From NCBI GenBank assembly GCA_963738625.1, contig CAVTXH010000003.1, positions 186,001 through 250,000 of the forward strand: a stretch of DNA of 64,000 nt, read 5' to 3'. Shown piece by piece: positions 17,587 to 25,387 of this stretch. The position numbers were made by a program, and so were the translations under genes. Origin of the DNA: UBA7672 sp963738625. GTDB taxonomy: Bacteria; Pseudomonadota; Alphaproteobacteria; Caulobacterales; Hyphomonadaceae. Within the stretch, counting starts at the first letter, position 1. Each line of letters opens with the position of its first letter. The notes below the pieces were generated by a model. That model did no database searches. It saw only the letters and a list, made by a program, of their open reading frames with translations, and was not told the origin of the DNA.

Positions 17587-19878
17587 ATGAGCACCCTCAC
17601 AATGTATGTCGACCGCGCGCGCCCCGCACTCGCAGGCGCGCTCCTTGCCGCAACGGCCCTCAGCCCTGCGGCTTTCGCCCAGCAGCCGCAGCGCGACGGC
17701 ACGATCAGCAAGGCCGAAGTATCCTCCGGCTCCCTGCTGCTGCAATCCGCAACGCCTGGCCGCTATGTCGAGGCGCCGCTTGTGGCGGCCGACGTGAAGA
17801 TGGACATCGCCGGTCCGGTCATCCGCACCCGGCTCACCCAGCGCTTCACCAACCCCACGGACAAGTGGGTCGAAGGCGTCTACGCCTTTCCGCTGCCGGA
17901 AGATGCGGCCGTCGATACGCTGCGTGTCATCATCGGCGACCGCTTCATCGAAGGCGACATCAAGGAGCGCAAGGAAGCCCGCATCATCTACGAGCGCGCC
18001 GCCGCCGCCGGCCAGAAAGCGGGCCTGGTGGAGGAAGAGCGCCCGAACCTGTTCACCACGTCTCTGGCCAATATCGGTCCCGGCGAGACGGTCGCCATCC
18101 AGATCGAATTCCAGGACAAGGCCCGCCTCGACAACGGCGTCTGGTCGACGCGTTTTCCGCTGGTCATCGGCCCGCGCTATATCCCCGGTCCTGTGACACC
18201 AGCGCTCGTTGCGGACGTTTCCGGCCGCATTGGCGTCGGCCTCAGCAATCCACGCGTGCCTGACGCCGCGCGCATCACGCCGCCCGTCCTCCATCCCGCG
18301 CACGAGCCTTCCGGGCCGGAAGGCCTGCGCCTGCCGGTGCATTTCGACATCTCGCTCGAAGCCGGCGTGCCGCTGTCCTCGATCACCTCGCAGACCCACT
18401 CTCTCGACGTCGCCCGGCCCGACGATGCCAGCGCGCACATAACGCTGCGCGACGGCGAAGTGCCGGCCGACCGCGACTTTGTCCTCTCCTGGAAACCGGA
18501 GCCCATCGCCGCGCCGAAAGCCAGCCTGTTCCGTGAAGAACGCAATGGCGAGGAATTCCTGCTCGCCGTCATCAACCCGCCCGCGCTGAAGGTTGAAGGC
18601 CAGCGCCGAGACCGCGAGACGATCTTCGTTATCGACAACTCCGGGTCGATGTCCGGCGAAAGCATGGACCAGGCGAAGGAAGGTCTGCTGCTCGCGCTCA
18701 ACCGGCTTGCGCCTACGGACGAGTTCAACATCATCCGCTTCGACGACACGATGGACATGCTGTTCACCGCCGCCGTCCCCGCGAGCGACCAGAACCTCGC
18801 CCGCGCCAAGCGCTTCGTCTCGAGCCTTGAGGCCAATGGCGGCACCGAAATGCTGCCCGCCCTGAAAGCCGCGCTTATCGACAACGACCGGAAGAACACC
18901 GAGGAAGTCCGCCAGGTCGTCTTCATCACCGACGGCGCCATCGGCAATGAGGATGAGCTCTTCTCGGCCATCCACGACAATCTCGGCCGGTCGCGTCTCT
19001 TTACCGTCGGTATCGGCTCGGCCCCCAACGGCTACTTCATGACGCGCGCCGCCCGCCAGGGCCGCGGCACGTTCACTTACATGGACGACGTCACCAAAGT
19101 CGCCGAGCAGTCGGAGAAACTCTTCGCCGCGCTCGAAAACCCGGTGATGACCGACCTGGAGGCCAAGCTGCCGCTCGCCACGTCCGACGCCTATCCCTCG
19201 CCGCTGCCGGATCTCTATGCCGGGGAGCCGGTGACGATGGTGATCCGCGCCGACCAGCTGAAGGGCGATCTCCAGCTCTCCGGCAAGCTCAACGGCAAGG
19301 TCTGGAACACCACGCTGTCGCTCGCAGACGCCGCGCCCTCCAAAGGCATCGCGCAATTGTGGGCTCGCGCGAAGATCTCCGGCATCGAGGAAAGCCGCTA
19401 TGCCGGCGTCACGATGGAAGCCGTCGACGCCAGCGTGCTCAAGACCGCGCTCGACTTCCATCTCGTCTCGCGCCTCACCAGCCTTGTCGCCGTCGACAAG
19501 ACGCCGGCGCGGCCGGCGGGCGAGAAGCTCGACACGCGCCAGATCGCGACCATGCTGCCGAAAGGCTGGGACTTCGCCCATGTCTTCGGCCCCGAAGCAG
19601 AAGCGCGCGCCCTGCGCTTCGACCGGCTGCCCGACGGCGTGATGCAGAAGATCAATGCACGCGCCGCGAAGGAGCAGGTTCGCGACGAGGACGACAACTT
19701 GCCGCTGCCGGGCACGGCCAGCGCCTGGGAAATGATGCTCGCCTTCGGACTCACGCTCTTCCTGTTCGGCGCCGCGCTACTGCGCTCCGGACGATCCGCC
19801 ATCGGCCTCCGGGGACAGGCTTCTACAGCCAGCGACGGGCAGGTGCGCGCAACGTCCGGTCGCAGACGCGCGAGGTAA
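17587..19878 (+). CDS. VIT and VWA domain protein, target of class GN sortase
   Basis: About 763 residues. In order: signal peptide (about 1-33, ending AAFA), VIT domain (about 55-190; 'VYAFPLPEDAAVDTLRV', 'KEARIIYERAAAAG', 'NIGPGETVAIQIEF'), VWA domain with MIDAS 'DNSGSMSGES' (near 350) and 'FITDGAIGNE'. A sorting signal at the C-terminus consists of LPLPGTA (about 705), a hydrophobic helix and an Arg-rich tail. This is the architecture of the marine proteobacterial sortase target protein (TIGR03788-like), and a matching sortase gene follows. ATG 17578 or GTG 17536 are alternative starts; 17587 has GGGG about 9 nt upstream and gives a compact signal peptide. Confidence 0.92.
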   Translation: MSTLTMYVDRARPALAGALLAATALSPAAFAQQPQRDGTISKAEVSSGSLLLQSATPGRYVEAPLVAADVKMDIAGPVIRTRLTQRFTNPTDKWVEGVYAFPLPEDAAVDTLRVIIGDRFIEGDIKERKEARIIYERAAAAGQKAGLVEEERPNLFTTSLANIGPGETVAIQIEFQDKARLDNGVWSTRFPLVIGPRYIPGPVTPALVADVSGRIGVGLSNPRVPDAARITPPVLHPAHEPSGPEGLRLPVHFDISLEAGVPLSSITSQTHSLDVARPDDASAHITLRDGEVPADRDFVLSWKPEPIAAPKASLFREERNGEEFLLAVINPPALKVEGQRRDRETIFVIDNSGSMSGESMDQAKEGLLLALNRLAPTDEFNIIRFDDTMDMLFTAAVPASDQNLARAKRFVSSLEANGGTEMLPALKAALIDNDRKNTEEVRQVVFITDGAIGNEDELFSAIHDNLGRSRLFTVGIGSAPNGYFMTRAARQGRGTFTYMDDVTKVAEQSEKLFAALENPVMTDLEAKLPLATSDAYPSPLPDLYAGEPVTMVIRADQLKGDLQLSGKLNGKVWNTTLSLADAAPSKGIAQLWARAKISGIEESRYAGVTMEAVDASVLKTALDFHLVSRLTSLVAVDKTPARPAGEKLDTRQIATMLPKGWDFAHVFGPEAEARALRFDRLPDGVMQKINARAAKEQVRDEDDNLPLPGTASAWEMMLAFGLTLFLFGAALLRSGRSAIGLRGQASTASDGQVRATSGRRRAR

Positions 19879-19884
19879 CGCCGA

Positions 19885-19925
19885 GAGCCCGCCCTCCCTC
19901 CAGCCGCTTCCGGGAGAGCGGGCTC
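19885..19925 (+). promoter_or_regulatory. Hairpin between sortase target and sortase genes
   Basis: An 8-bp perfect stem (GAGCCCGC / GCGGGCTC) encloses an inner CTCCC / GGGAG stem. It fills most of the 66 bp between the two genes and has no T-run. It may protect the upstream mRNA end or lower sortase expression. Confidence 0.5.
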
Positions 19926-19944
19926 GAATATCGGAGTATCAGAT

Positions 19945-20559
19945 ATGAGCCAGCTCCAGTCCTCCGCTCATGCCGAAAGCTGGAAACCATCCGGCCGATC
20001 CACGCGTTCTCTTTCAGCCCTCGCCATTCTCGTCGCGGGCGCGCTCATCGCCGCGCAGGCGCTGTTCATTCCGGCCAAGGCGCAAGTGGCCCAGATCCTC
20101 ATGGCCAACGCCTGGGAGCGCCAGCTCTCAACCGGCGATCCGGCGCGGCCCTGGCCGTGGGCGGACTTCACGCCGGCGGCCAAACTCGCCTTTCCCGCCC
20201 AGAAGAAAACCGTGCTGGCGCTCACCGACGCCGCCGGCGAGAGCCTTGCCTTCGGCCCAACGCTGATGGCGGCCTCAGCTAAGCCCGGCCAGCGCGGTGT
20301 AGCCGTCTTCGCCGCCCATCGCGACACGCACTTTGCGTTTCTCGGCGATGTAAGATCCGGCGACCCGATCACCGTCGAGACGCCGGACGGCGCGAAAACC
20401 TTCCGCGTCTCGCACTCCGAAGTGGTCCGCTGGGACCAATCCGGCATCCAGCCCCACGACAACGGCCGGCCGCGCATCGCCCTGGTCACCTGCTGGCCGC
20501 TGGATGCAAAGATGCATGGGCCTATGCGCTACGTGGTGTGGGCCGAGTTGCAGGATTAG
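19945..20559 (+). CDS. Class GN sortase
   Basis: 204 residues. An N-terminal membrane helix (about 23-42) anchors a sortase beta-barrel. The catalytic His is in 'AAHRDTHFAFLG' (about 125), Cys in 'LVTCWP' (about 183), and an Arg follows in 'MRYVVWAE'. The motifs and length fit the proteobacterial class GN sortase, which normally has one substrate encoded next door; here that is the VIT/VWA protein 66 bp upstream. Gram-negative sortases cleave the sorting signal and transfer the target to an acceptor at the cell envelope that is still unknown. GGAG lies 9 nt before ATG 19945. Confidence 0.92.
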   Translation: MSQLQSSAHAESWKPSGRSTRSLSALAILVAGALIAAQALFIPAKAQVAQILMANAWERQLSTGDPARPWPWADFTPAAKLAFPAQKKTVLALTDAAGESLAFGPTLMAASAKPGQRGVAVFAAHRDTHFAFLGDVRSGDPITVETPDGAKTFRVSHSEVVRWDQSGIQPHDNGRPRIALVTCWPLDAKMHGPMRYVVWAELQD

Positions 20560-20621
20560 GGCTGGCGGAAACCCTTCCCTCGCAAGCCCTCGCAAGCGGG
20601 AGAAGAGTTGCGCCTAGTCCG

Positions 20622-23501
20622 TTACTCCGGCACGACCTTCAGCTTCCACGCCGTCTCGGCTTTCAGCCAGCGCTTCGCTGCCGCCTGGATGTCGGCTGGC
20701 GTCAGCGACTGATAGTCCGCGAGCTCCGAGCGGAGCGGATCGAGCTTCTTCGGGTCCTTCATCGTCCCCGCGAGGAACGCGATCCAGTAGCCGGCGGCGG
20801 CGACCTGCTCGCGCCTGGCCTGCTCGATGCGCGGTCCGGTGATGCGCGCAACCTCCGACACCGGAATCTGGTTGTTCGCAATATCCGCCGCGATGCCTTC
20901 GATCTGCGCCAGCACGCCGTCGAGCTTGTCGGGCGGCAGCTCCACCTGCATGCCGATATAGCCATACTCCGGCAGCTCGTACGAAAACTCGTCGATCACG
21001 ATCGGCGAATAGGTCGACCCGTTCCCCGTGCGCAGTTGCCGCGTCGCCTCATCGCGCAGCATGTCGGCCAGCACCATGCCCGCCCGCGCCGCCCTGGGAT
21101 CGGTGTAAAATCCCAGATTCGTTGGCCACGCGATGATCGCATAGCCCTGATCGCTGCGCCCCTTGTGCTTCAGCACTACGGGTTTCGCCGTAGGCGCAGG
21201 GAACTTCACGCTGCGCAAGCCTGCCGGCTCCGCCTTCTCCGCCCGCGCCGGCAGGGCGCCGAACGTCTTGCCCACTTCGAGGATCGCTCGCTCGACATCG
21301 ACGCCGCCCACCATGATCACTTCGATAGGCGACTTTTCGACGATCGGCTTGATGAAGGCGACGGCGTCCGCCGGCTTCCAGCTCTTGCGCATCTCCGTCG
21401 TGTTGTAAGTCCAGCGCAGATCGCCTGCGTGCAGCATGGGCTGCAGGTTGAAGTCCAGCACGCGCGCCGCCGAGAACGGCGCCGCCGCCTCCGCAGCCGC
21501 GCTCGAGGCCATCCACGTATTCCACTCGTCCGTCCGGAACCCCGGATCGCTCACCCGCGCCGCCATCAGCTGCAGCTGCAACGGCAACAGCTCGCCCAGC
21601 GTCGCACCGGACGAGAGCGCGAACGCGTCTTCTTCCGTTGTCGTCGATATACCGACGCGCTTGCCCGCCAGCGTGCGCCCCTGTTCGGTGTTCGTTAGCT
21701 GGCCCAGCCCGCCGCTCGACCACACCAGCTGTCCCATGTCCGACGCGTCGATCCGGTCGCGCGGCATGCCCAAGCGCCCGAGGCCGAGCCTTGCCTGCAC
21801 GAAGATCTGGTCGCCCATGATGGGCATGGGTTTGACGGTCAGCCGCACGCCATTTTCGAACTTCACATAGGTCACGCCCAAATCGGCGACCTGCCGTCGC
21901 TCGGCAACCTTTCCCGGCGCGCCGAATGTTTCGTACGGCCATGGCTTCACCGGCGCCGCGGCGTAAGCCGTTACCGACGCGCCCATCGCCCTATCCAGCG
22001 CCGCGCGCAGCGAGGCTTCGCTCACATCCGCCCGCTTCGGCCCGCGATAGACCAGCTTCGGCTTGTCCTTCAGACGGTCGCGGATCGCCGCGTTCACGTC
22101 GTCGAGCGTGATCGTCTTAAGGTCCTCTTCCAGCATGGCGAGGCTGTCCGCGCGCGAGACGAACACCGGATCGCTCGTCAGCCGGTCCGAAATCGCCTCC
22201 GCTTCACGCGATGAATCCGCCGTCCGTCCCATGGCGACGGCGGCGCGCGCCTCGTCCAGCCGAAGCGCCTTCACCCGCTCGAACTCTTCCCGCGTGATCC
22301 CGAATTCGACCGCCTGCCGCTGCGCGCGCGCCATAAGACCGATCGCCGCGGCCGGATCGCTCACATCGACAGCCCGCGCGAACTGCCCGTTCCAGACGCC
22401 GGAAATGCGCGAGGCTGCGGGCGATCCCGCGTTGCGCGCCGGCCGGCCGGCCGCCTCGTTCAGCCCCCGCATGCGCTGCGCGACTGCACCCTGGCCGAGT
22501 TGCTCGACCAGCACGCGCCGCCGCTCGGCGCGCGTCGGCGGGAGTTCTCGGTAGGGTTCGAACCAGTACAGCTCGATTGAACTGCTCGGCGATGCGTTCG
22601 TCATGAAGACGGCGACATCCGGCCCGTCGGGCTTGTTCATCACCGGCGCCGGATCGGCGCCAGCCGGACCGCGCCCCGCCCAGTCGGAGAACCGCTGCTG
22701 GAGGATCGGGACGATGTCGCCCGGCCGCAGGTCGCCCACAATCACCAGCGTCGCCCGCTCGGGCCGATAGAAGGCGTCGTAGAATTTACGGATCTGCCGC
22801 TGGTCCGCCGTCTGGATCACATCGCGCTTTCCAACCACTTCGCGCGCGAACGGATGATCGCCCACCTGCAGGCGAAGCGACGCCATGGCCGCTTCGGTCT
22901 CCTCGGGCGAGGCGCGCATGCGCTCCTCCGCCAGCACCACGCCGCGCTCGGCGTCGATCATCCCGGGCGCAAGCTCCAGCTCGCTGGCGATCTCGCGCAG
23001 GATGGTGAGGCCGGTGTCGAGCGATCCCGCATCGTTGCGCGCCATGTCGAGCATGAAAGTGGTGTGGTCCGCGTGCGTCGTGGCGTTGACGTCCGAGCCC
23101 ATCTGCAGGCCCAGCGCCTCCAGCCGCCGCTGGATCTCGCCGTCCGGCAACTGCTTCGAGCCGCGGAAAGCCAGATGCTCCAGGAAGTGCGCCAGGCCCT
23201 CCTGTCCCGTGGCCTCGTGCATCGAGCCGACAGAGATCACCATCCGCATCGCCACCTGTCCGGGCGGGTTCTGGTTCGGCAGGATCAGATAGCGCATGCC
23301 GTTGGGCAGCATGCCCAGCGTGTAGTCCCTGTCCGGCGGCAGGTCGCTCCGGCTGTTGGCCCAGCCAGGCGTGCGCGCCGGCGCAGGCGCGGCTGCAGCG
23401 ACGACGGCAGGCGCTTCCTGCCCGCGCGCCTCCACAAGGGCGGCCGCATTCGCGAACGCCAGCCCGGTAAAAGCGACAAGGTATCTGGCGAACTGCTTCA
23501 T
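20622..23501 (-). CDS. M16 family zinc peptidase, secreted
   Basis: 959 residues. A signal peptide (about 1-26, 'MKQFARYLVAFTGLAFANA') precedes an M16 unit with the zinc motif HFLEH (105-109) and downstream 'DAERGVVLAEERM' carrying the third ligand. The conserved 'KRDVIQTADQRQIRKFYDAFYRPERATLVIVGD' follows. The C-terminal half (from about 520, 'VKFENGVRLTVKPMPIMGDQIFVQARLGLGRLG') is the second M16 pair. It is probably periplasmic. ATG 23501 is chosen because GGGGGAG precedes it and the signal peptide starts there. It is a paralogue in architecture, not a close copy, of the M16 lipoprotein at 8920-11766. Confidence 0.9.
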   Translation of the reverse strand: MKQFARYLVAFTGLAFANAAALVEARGQEAPAVVAAAAPAPARTPGWANSRSDLPPDRDYTLGMLPNGMRYLILPNQNPPGQVAMRMVISVGSMHEATGQEGLAHFLEHLAFRGSKQLPDGEIQRRLEALGLQMGSDVNATTHADHTTFMLDMARNDAGSLDTGLTILREIASELELAPGMIDAERGVVLAEERMRASPEETEAAMASLRLQVGDHPFAREVVGKRDVIQTADQRQIRKFYDAFYRPERATLVIVGDLRPGDIVPILQQRFSDWAGRGPAGADPAPVMNKPDGPDVAVFMTNASPSSSIELYWFEPYRELPPTRAERRRVLVEQLGQGAVAQRMRGLNEAAGRPARNAGSPAASRISGVWNGQFARAVDVSDPAAAIGLMARAQRQAVEFGITREEFERVKALRLDEARAAVAMGRTADSSREAEAISDRLTSDPVFVSRADSLAMLEEDLKTITLDDVNAAIRDRLKDKPKLVYRGPKRADVSEASLRAALDRAMGASVTAYAAAPVKPWPYETFGAPGKVAERRQVADLGVTYVKFENGVRLTVKPMPIMGDQIFVQARLGLGRLGMPRDRIDASDMGQLVWSSGGLGQLTNTEQGRTLAGKRVGISTTTEEDAFALSSGATLGELLPLQLQLMAARVSDPGFRTDEWNTWMASSAAAEAAAPFSAARVLDFNLQPMLHAGDLRWTYNTTEMRKSWKPADAVAFIKPIVEKSPIEVIMVGGVDVERAILEVGKTFGALPARAEKAEPAGLRSVKFPAPTAKPVVLKHKGRSDQGYAIIAWPTNLGFYTDPRAARAGMVLADMLRDEATRQLRTGNGSTYSPIVIDEFSYELPEYGYIGMQVELPPDKLDGVLAQIEGIAADIANNQIPVSEVARITGPRIEQARREQVAAAGYWIAFLAGTMKDPKKLDPLRSELADYQSLTPADIQAAAKRWLKAETAWKLKVVPE

Positions 23502-23579
23502 GTGGGCTCCCCCCGCAGGCAACCCTATCTTCCGGCGCCATTCAACCGTTCGCGGCGCCTGACAATCCGGGGGCGCCGT

Positions 23580-24821
23580 CTATTCCGCTGCGTTCCGCCG
23601 TTCCGACCATTCCGGAAGGTCGAATTTGGGATTGGGCCAGCCCGCATCGACATAGGCCGGCGCCGCCTTGCGGCCGATTTCCAGCAGCAGCTTCATATTC
23701 TCCGGGTGCCCGTTGGCGAGCTGGTCGACGCTCTCGATCACCCGCGGATCCAGCTCCCGGTCCAGCAGCTTTTCGATCGAGGACCGCGCCAGCGCCTCGC
23801 CGCGCTTCGGCCTGGGCTTCAGGTCGAGCCGCACGTCGATGCGCTGGAAGTCGATCAGCGGCTCAGGCGTGATCGTTCCGCCGCTCAGGTCGCCGACCTC
23901 GCTGTTTATCTTCCACGGCCGCTGCGATTCCGAGAGCGCCTGCATCAGCATGATGCCCTGCACCTGCGTGTCGTAGATCATGGCCCGCAGCGCGCCGATG
24001 CCGCGAAAGCCCGGTCCCTGGCTCGAGAACTTCTTGCCCTCGACCTCGGGCCTGCGCATGCCCGTGCCGAACGAGGCCATCATCAGCTTGTCTGCGCCCG
24101 GCTTCCACCCGAACCCGTAAGCAGGCACCATCGCCGTCAGCAGAAGCTGTACGCTCGGATTGTTAAACCCGCCCACAGCGCCGTCGACGAAATAGCCGAA
24201 CTGCTTTGGCTTGTCCTTCTTGTCGTAGGCCATCGGGATCTTGATCTCGTCGAAGAAGGTCGGCGCCGCCGCGCTCGCCATCACCACATCGATCAGCCGA
24301 TAGTCCTTGTTGGGCACATCGTCCGGCCCGAAATCCGGCGGATCGTAATACGGCGCCTTCGGATTGTTGGTCAGCACCCAGGGCGAGCCCGTGTCGATGC
24401 GCTTGGCATGCAGCGCCAGTCCCGTCCTGATCTGCGAGGAGCCCAGCGTCTTCTTGTCGAGCACGGGCCACAGCGCTTCCTTCAGCGCCTTGCTGTCGTA
24501 TTTCGAGCCCATCAGCATGCCGTCGCTCTTGGCCTTGCCGAACACCTTCGGCCCAAGCTCGCCATACATCTTGATCAGCTCGCCGACAGACTTGCCGACG
24601 CCGAGGCCCGCCGCGATGATCGCCCCAGTCGAGGTGCCCCCGATCAGATCGAAATAGTCGCTCAGCACCAGTTCCGGATCGCCTGACCGCCGGCGCAGCT
24701 CCTTCTCGAGCACTTCCAGCATGCCGAGCGTCAGGATGCCCTTCACCCCGCCGCCATCGAGCGCAAGAATCCGCTTTGGCCCCGTGTCAGGATCGAGGTG
24801 GCTCGCGAGTGTCCGGCTCAT
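23580..24821 (-). CDS. Patatin-like phospholipase
   Basis: 413 residues. The patatin catalytic dyad is intact: glycine-rich oxyanion motif DGGGVKG (22-28), nucleophile in GTSTG (Ser64) and Asp in 'FVDGAVGG' (Asp213). It has no signal peptide or membrane helix, so it is cytoplasmic. Patatin-like enzymes hydrolyse phospholipid acyl chains; some (CapV) are effectors of cyclic-nucleotide defence. ATG 24821 has AGGGGAT about 6 nt upstream and begins the family N-terminus. It lies 68 bp after the YjbR gene and downstream of the cyclase/TIR fusion gene, all on the minus strand. No CD-NTase is adjacent, so this is not a standard CBASS operon. Confidence 0.88.
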   Translation of the reverse strand: MSRTLASHLDPDTGPKRILALDGGGVKGILTLGMLEVLEKELRRRSGDPELVLSDYFDLIGGTSTGAIIAAGLGVGKSVGELIKMYGELGPKVFGKAKSDGMLMGSKYDSKALKEALWPVLDKKTLGSSQIRTGLALHAKRIDTGSPWVLTNNPKAPYYDPPDFGPDDVPNKDYRLIDVVMASAAAPTFFDEIKIPMAYDKKDKPKQFGYFVDGAVGGFNNPSVQLLLTAMVPAYGFGWKPGADKLMMASFGTGMRRPEVEGKKFSSQGPGFRGIGALRAMIYDTQVQGIMLMQALSESQRPWKINSEVGDLSGGTITPEPLIDFQRIDVRLDLKPRPKRGEALARSSIEKLLDRELDPRVIESVDQLANGHPENMKLLLEIGRKAAPAYVDAGWPNPKFDLPEWSERRNAAE

Positions 24822-24889
24822 GATGATCCCCTGCGGCTTTTCCCGCCGGGGCGACTTTGGCCAATCTCGGGCTCGGCGCCAAGCGGCGC

Positions 24890-25297
24890 CTACTCCCCAC
24901 GCACCAGCTTCGCCAGCTTCTTCGGGGCAATGGCGCAATAGCTCTGGATCATCCAGGCCTTTAGCGTGTCCATCTCCGCCAGAATGTCATCCTCCGCATC
25001 GAAACGCGCGATGACCCAGTTGTACTGCTTGAACCAGCCTTTGCTTTCGCGGACGAAATAAAGCTGCTGCACCATCTCCGCCGAGATCGGCAGCTTCATG
25101 ATCATGGTCAGCTGGTCGGGTCCGTCCTTCTTGTCGCCGAACACGAAGAACATCTTGGTCCGCATGTAGAGCGCCCGCGCCGGGACCCAGGCCGGCCCTG
25201 CGGTCGTCTCCGGGAACGTCAGCCCGAATTTCGTGAGCTCGGCTTCCGCCTGTCTGTGCGGCGTCTGCTTCCTCGCGCCGGTTTTCGCCTTCGCCAT
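24890..25297 (-). CDS. MmcQ/YjbR family DNA-binding-like protein
   Basis: 135 residues. The middle resembles MmcQ/YjbR (CyaY-like fold): 'LTFPETTAGPAWVPARALYMRTKMFFVFGD', then 'LTMIMKLP' and 'WVIARFDAEDD'. A lysine-rich N-terminus precedes the domain. Function is unknown, though some members have been described as double-wing DNA-binding proteins. It lies between the patatin gene and the cyclase-CNB-TIR gene. Confidence 0.75.
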   Translation of the reverse strand: MAKAKTGARKQTPHRQAEAELTKFGLTFPETTAGPAWVPARALYMRTKMFFVFGDKKDGPDQLTMIMKLPISAEMVQQLYFVRESKGWFKQYNWVIARFDAEDDILAEMDTLKAWMIQSYCAIAPKKLAKLVRGE

Positions 25298-25387
25298 GGC
25301 GGCACGATAGCCAGCCCAACGCCCGCCGCAACACGATTGCGTCGGGCTGCCGCCACAACGTTGGCAATAGCCTGGCAGCGGGCAGGA

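Noticed and set aside
22854..24686. Long plus-strand frame across the M16 and patatin genes
   Set aside because: It runs antisense to two real genes and through the spacer between them and resembles no protein.
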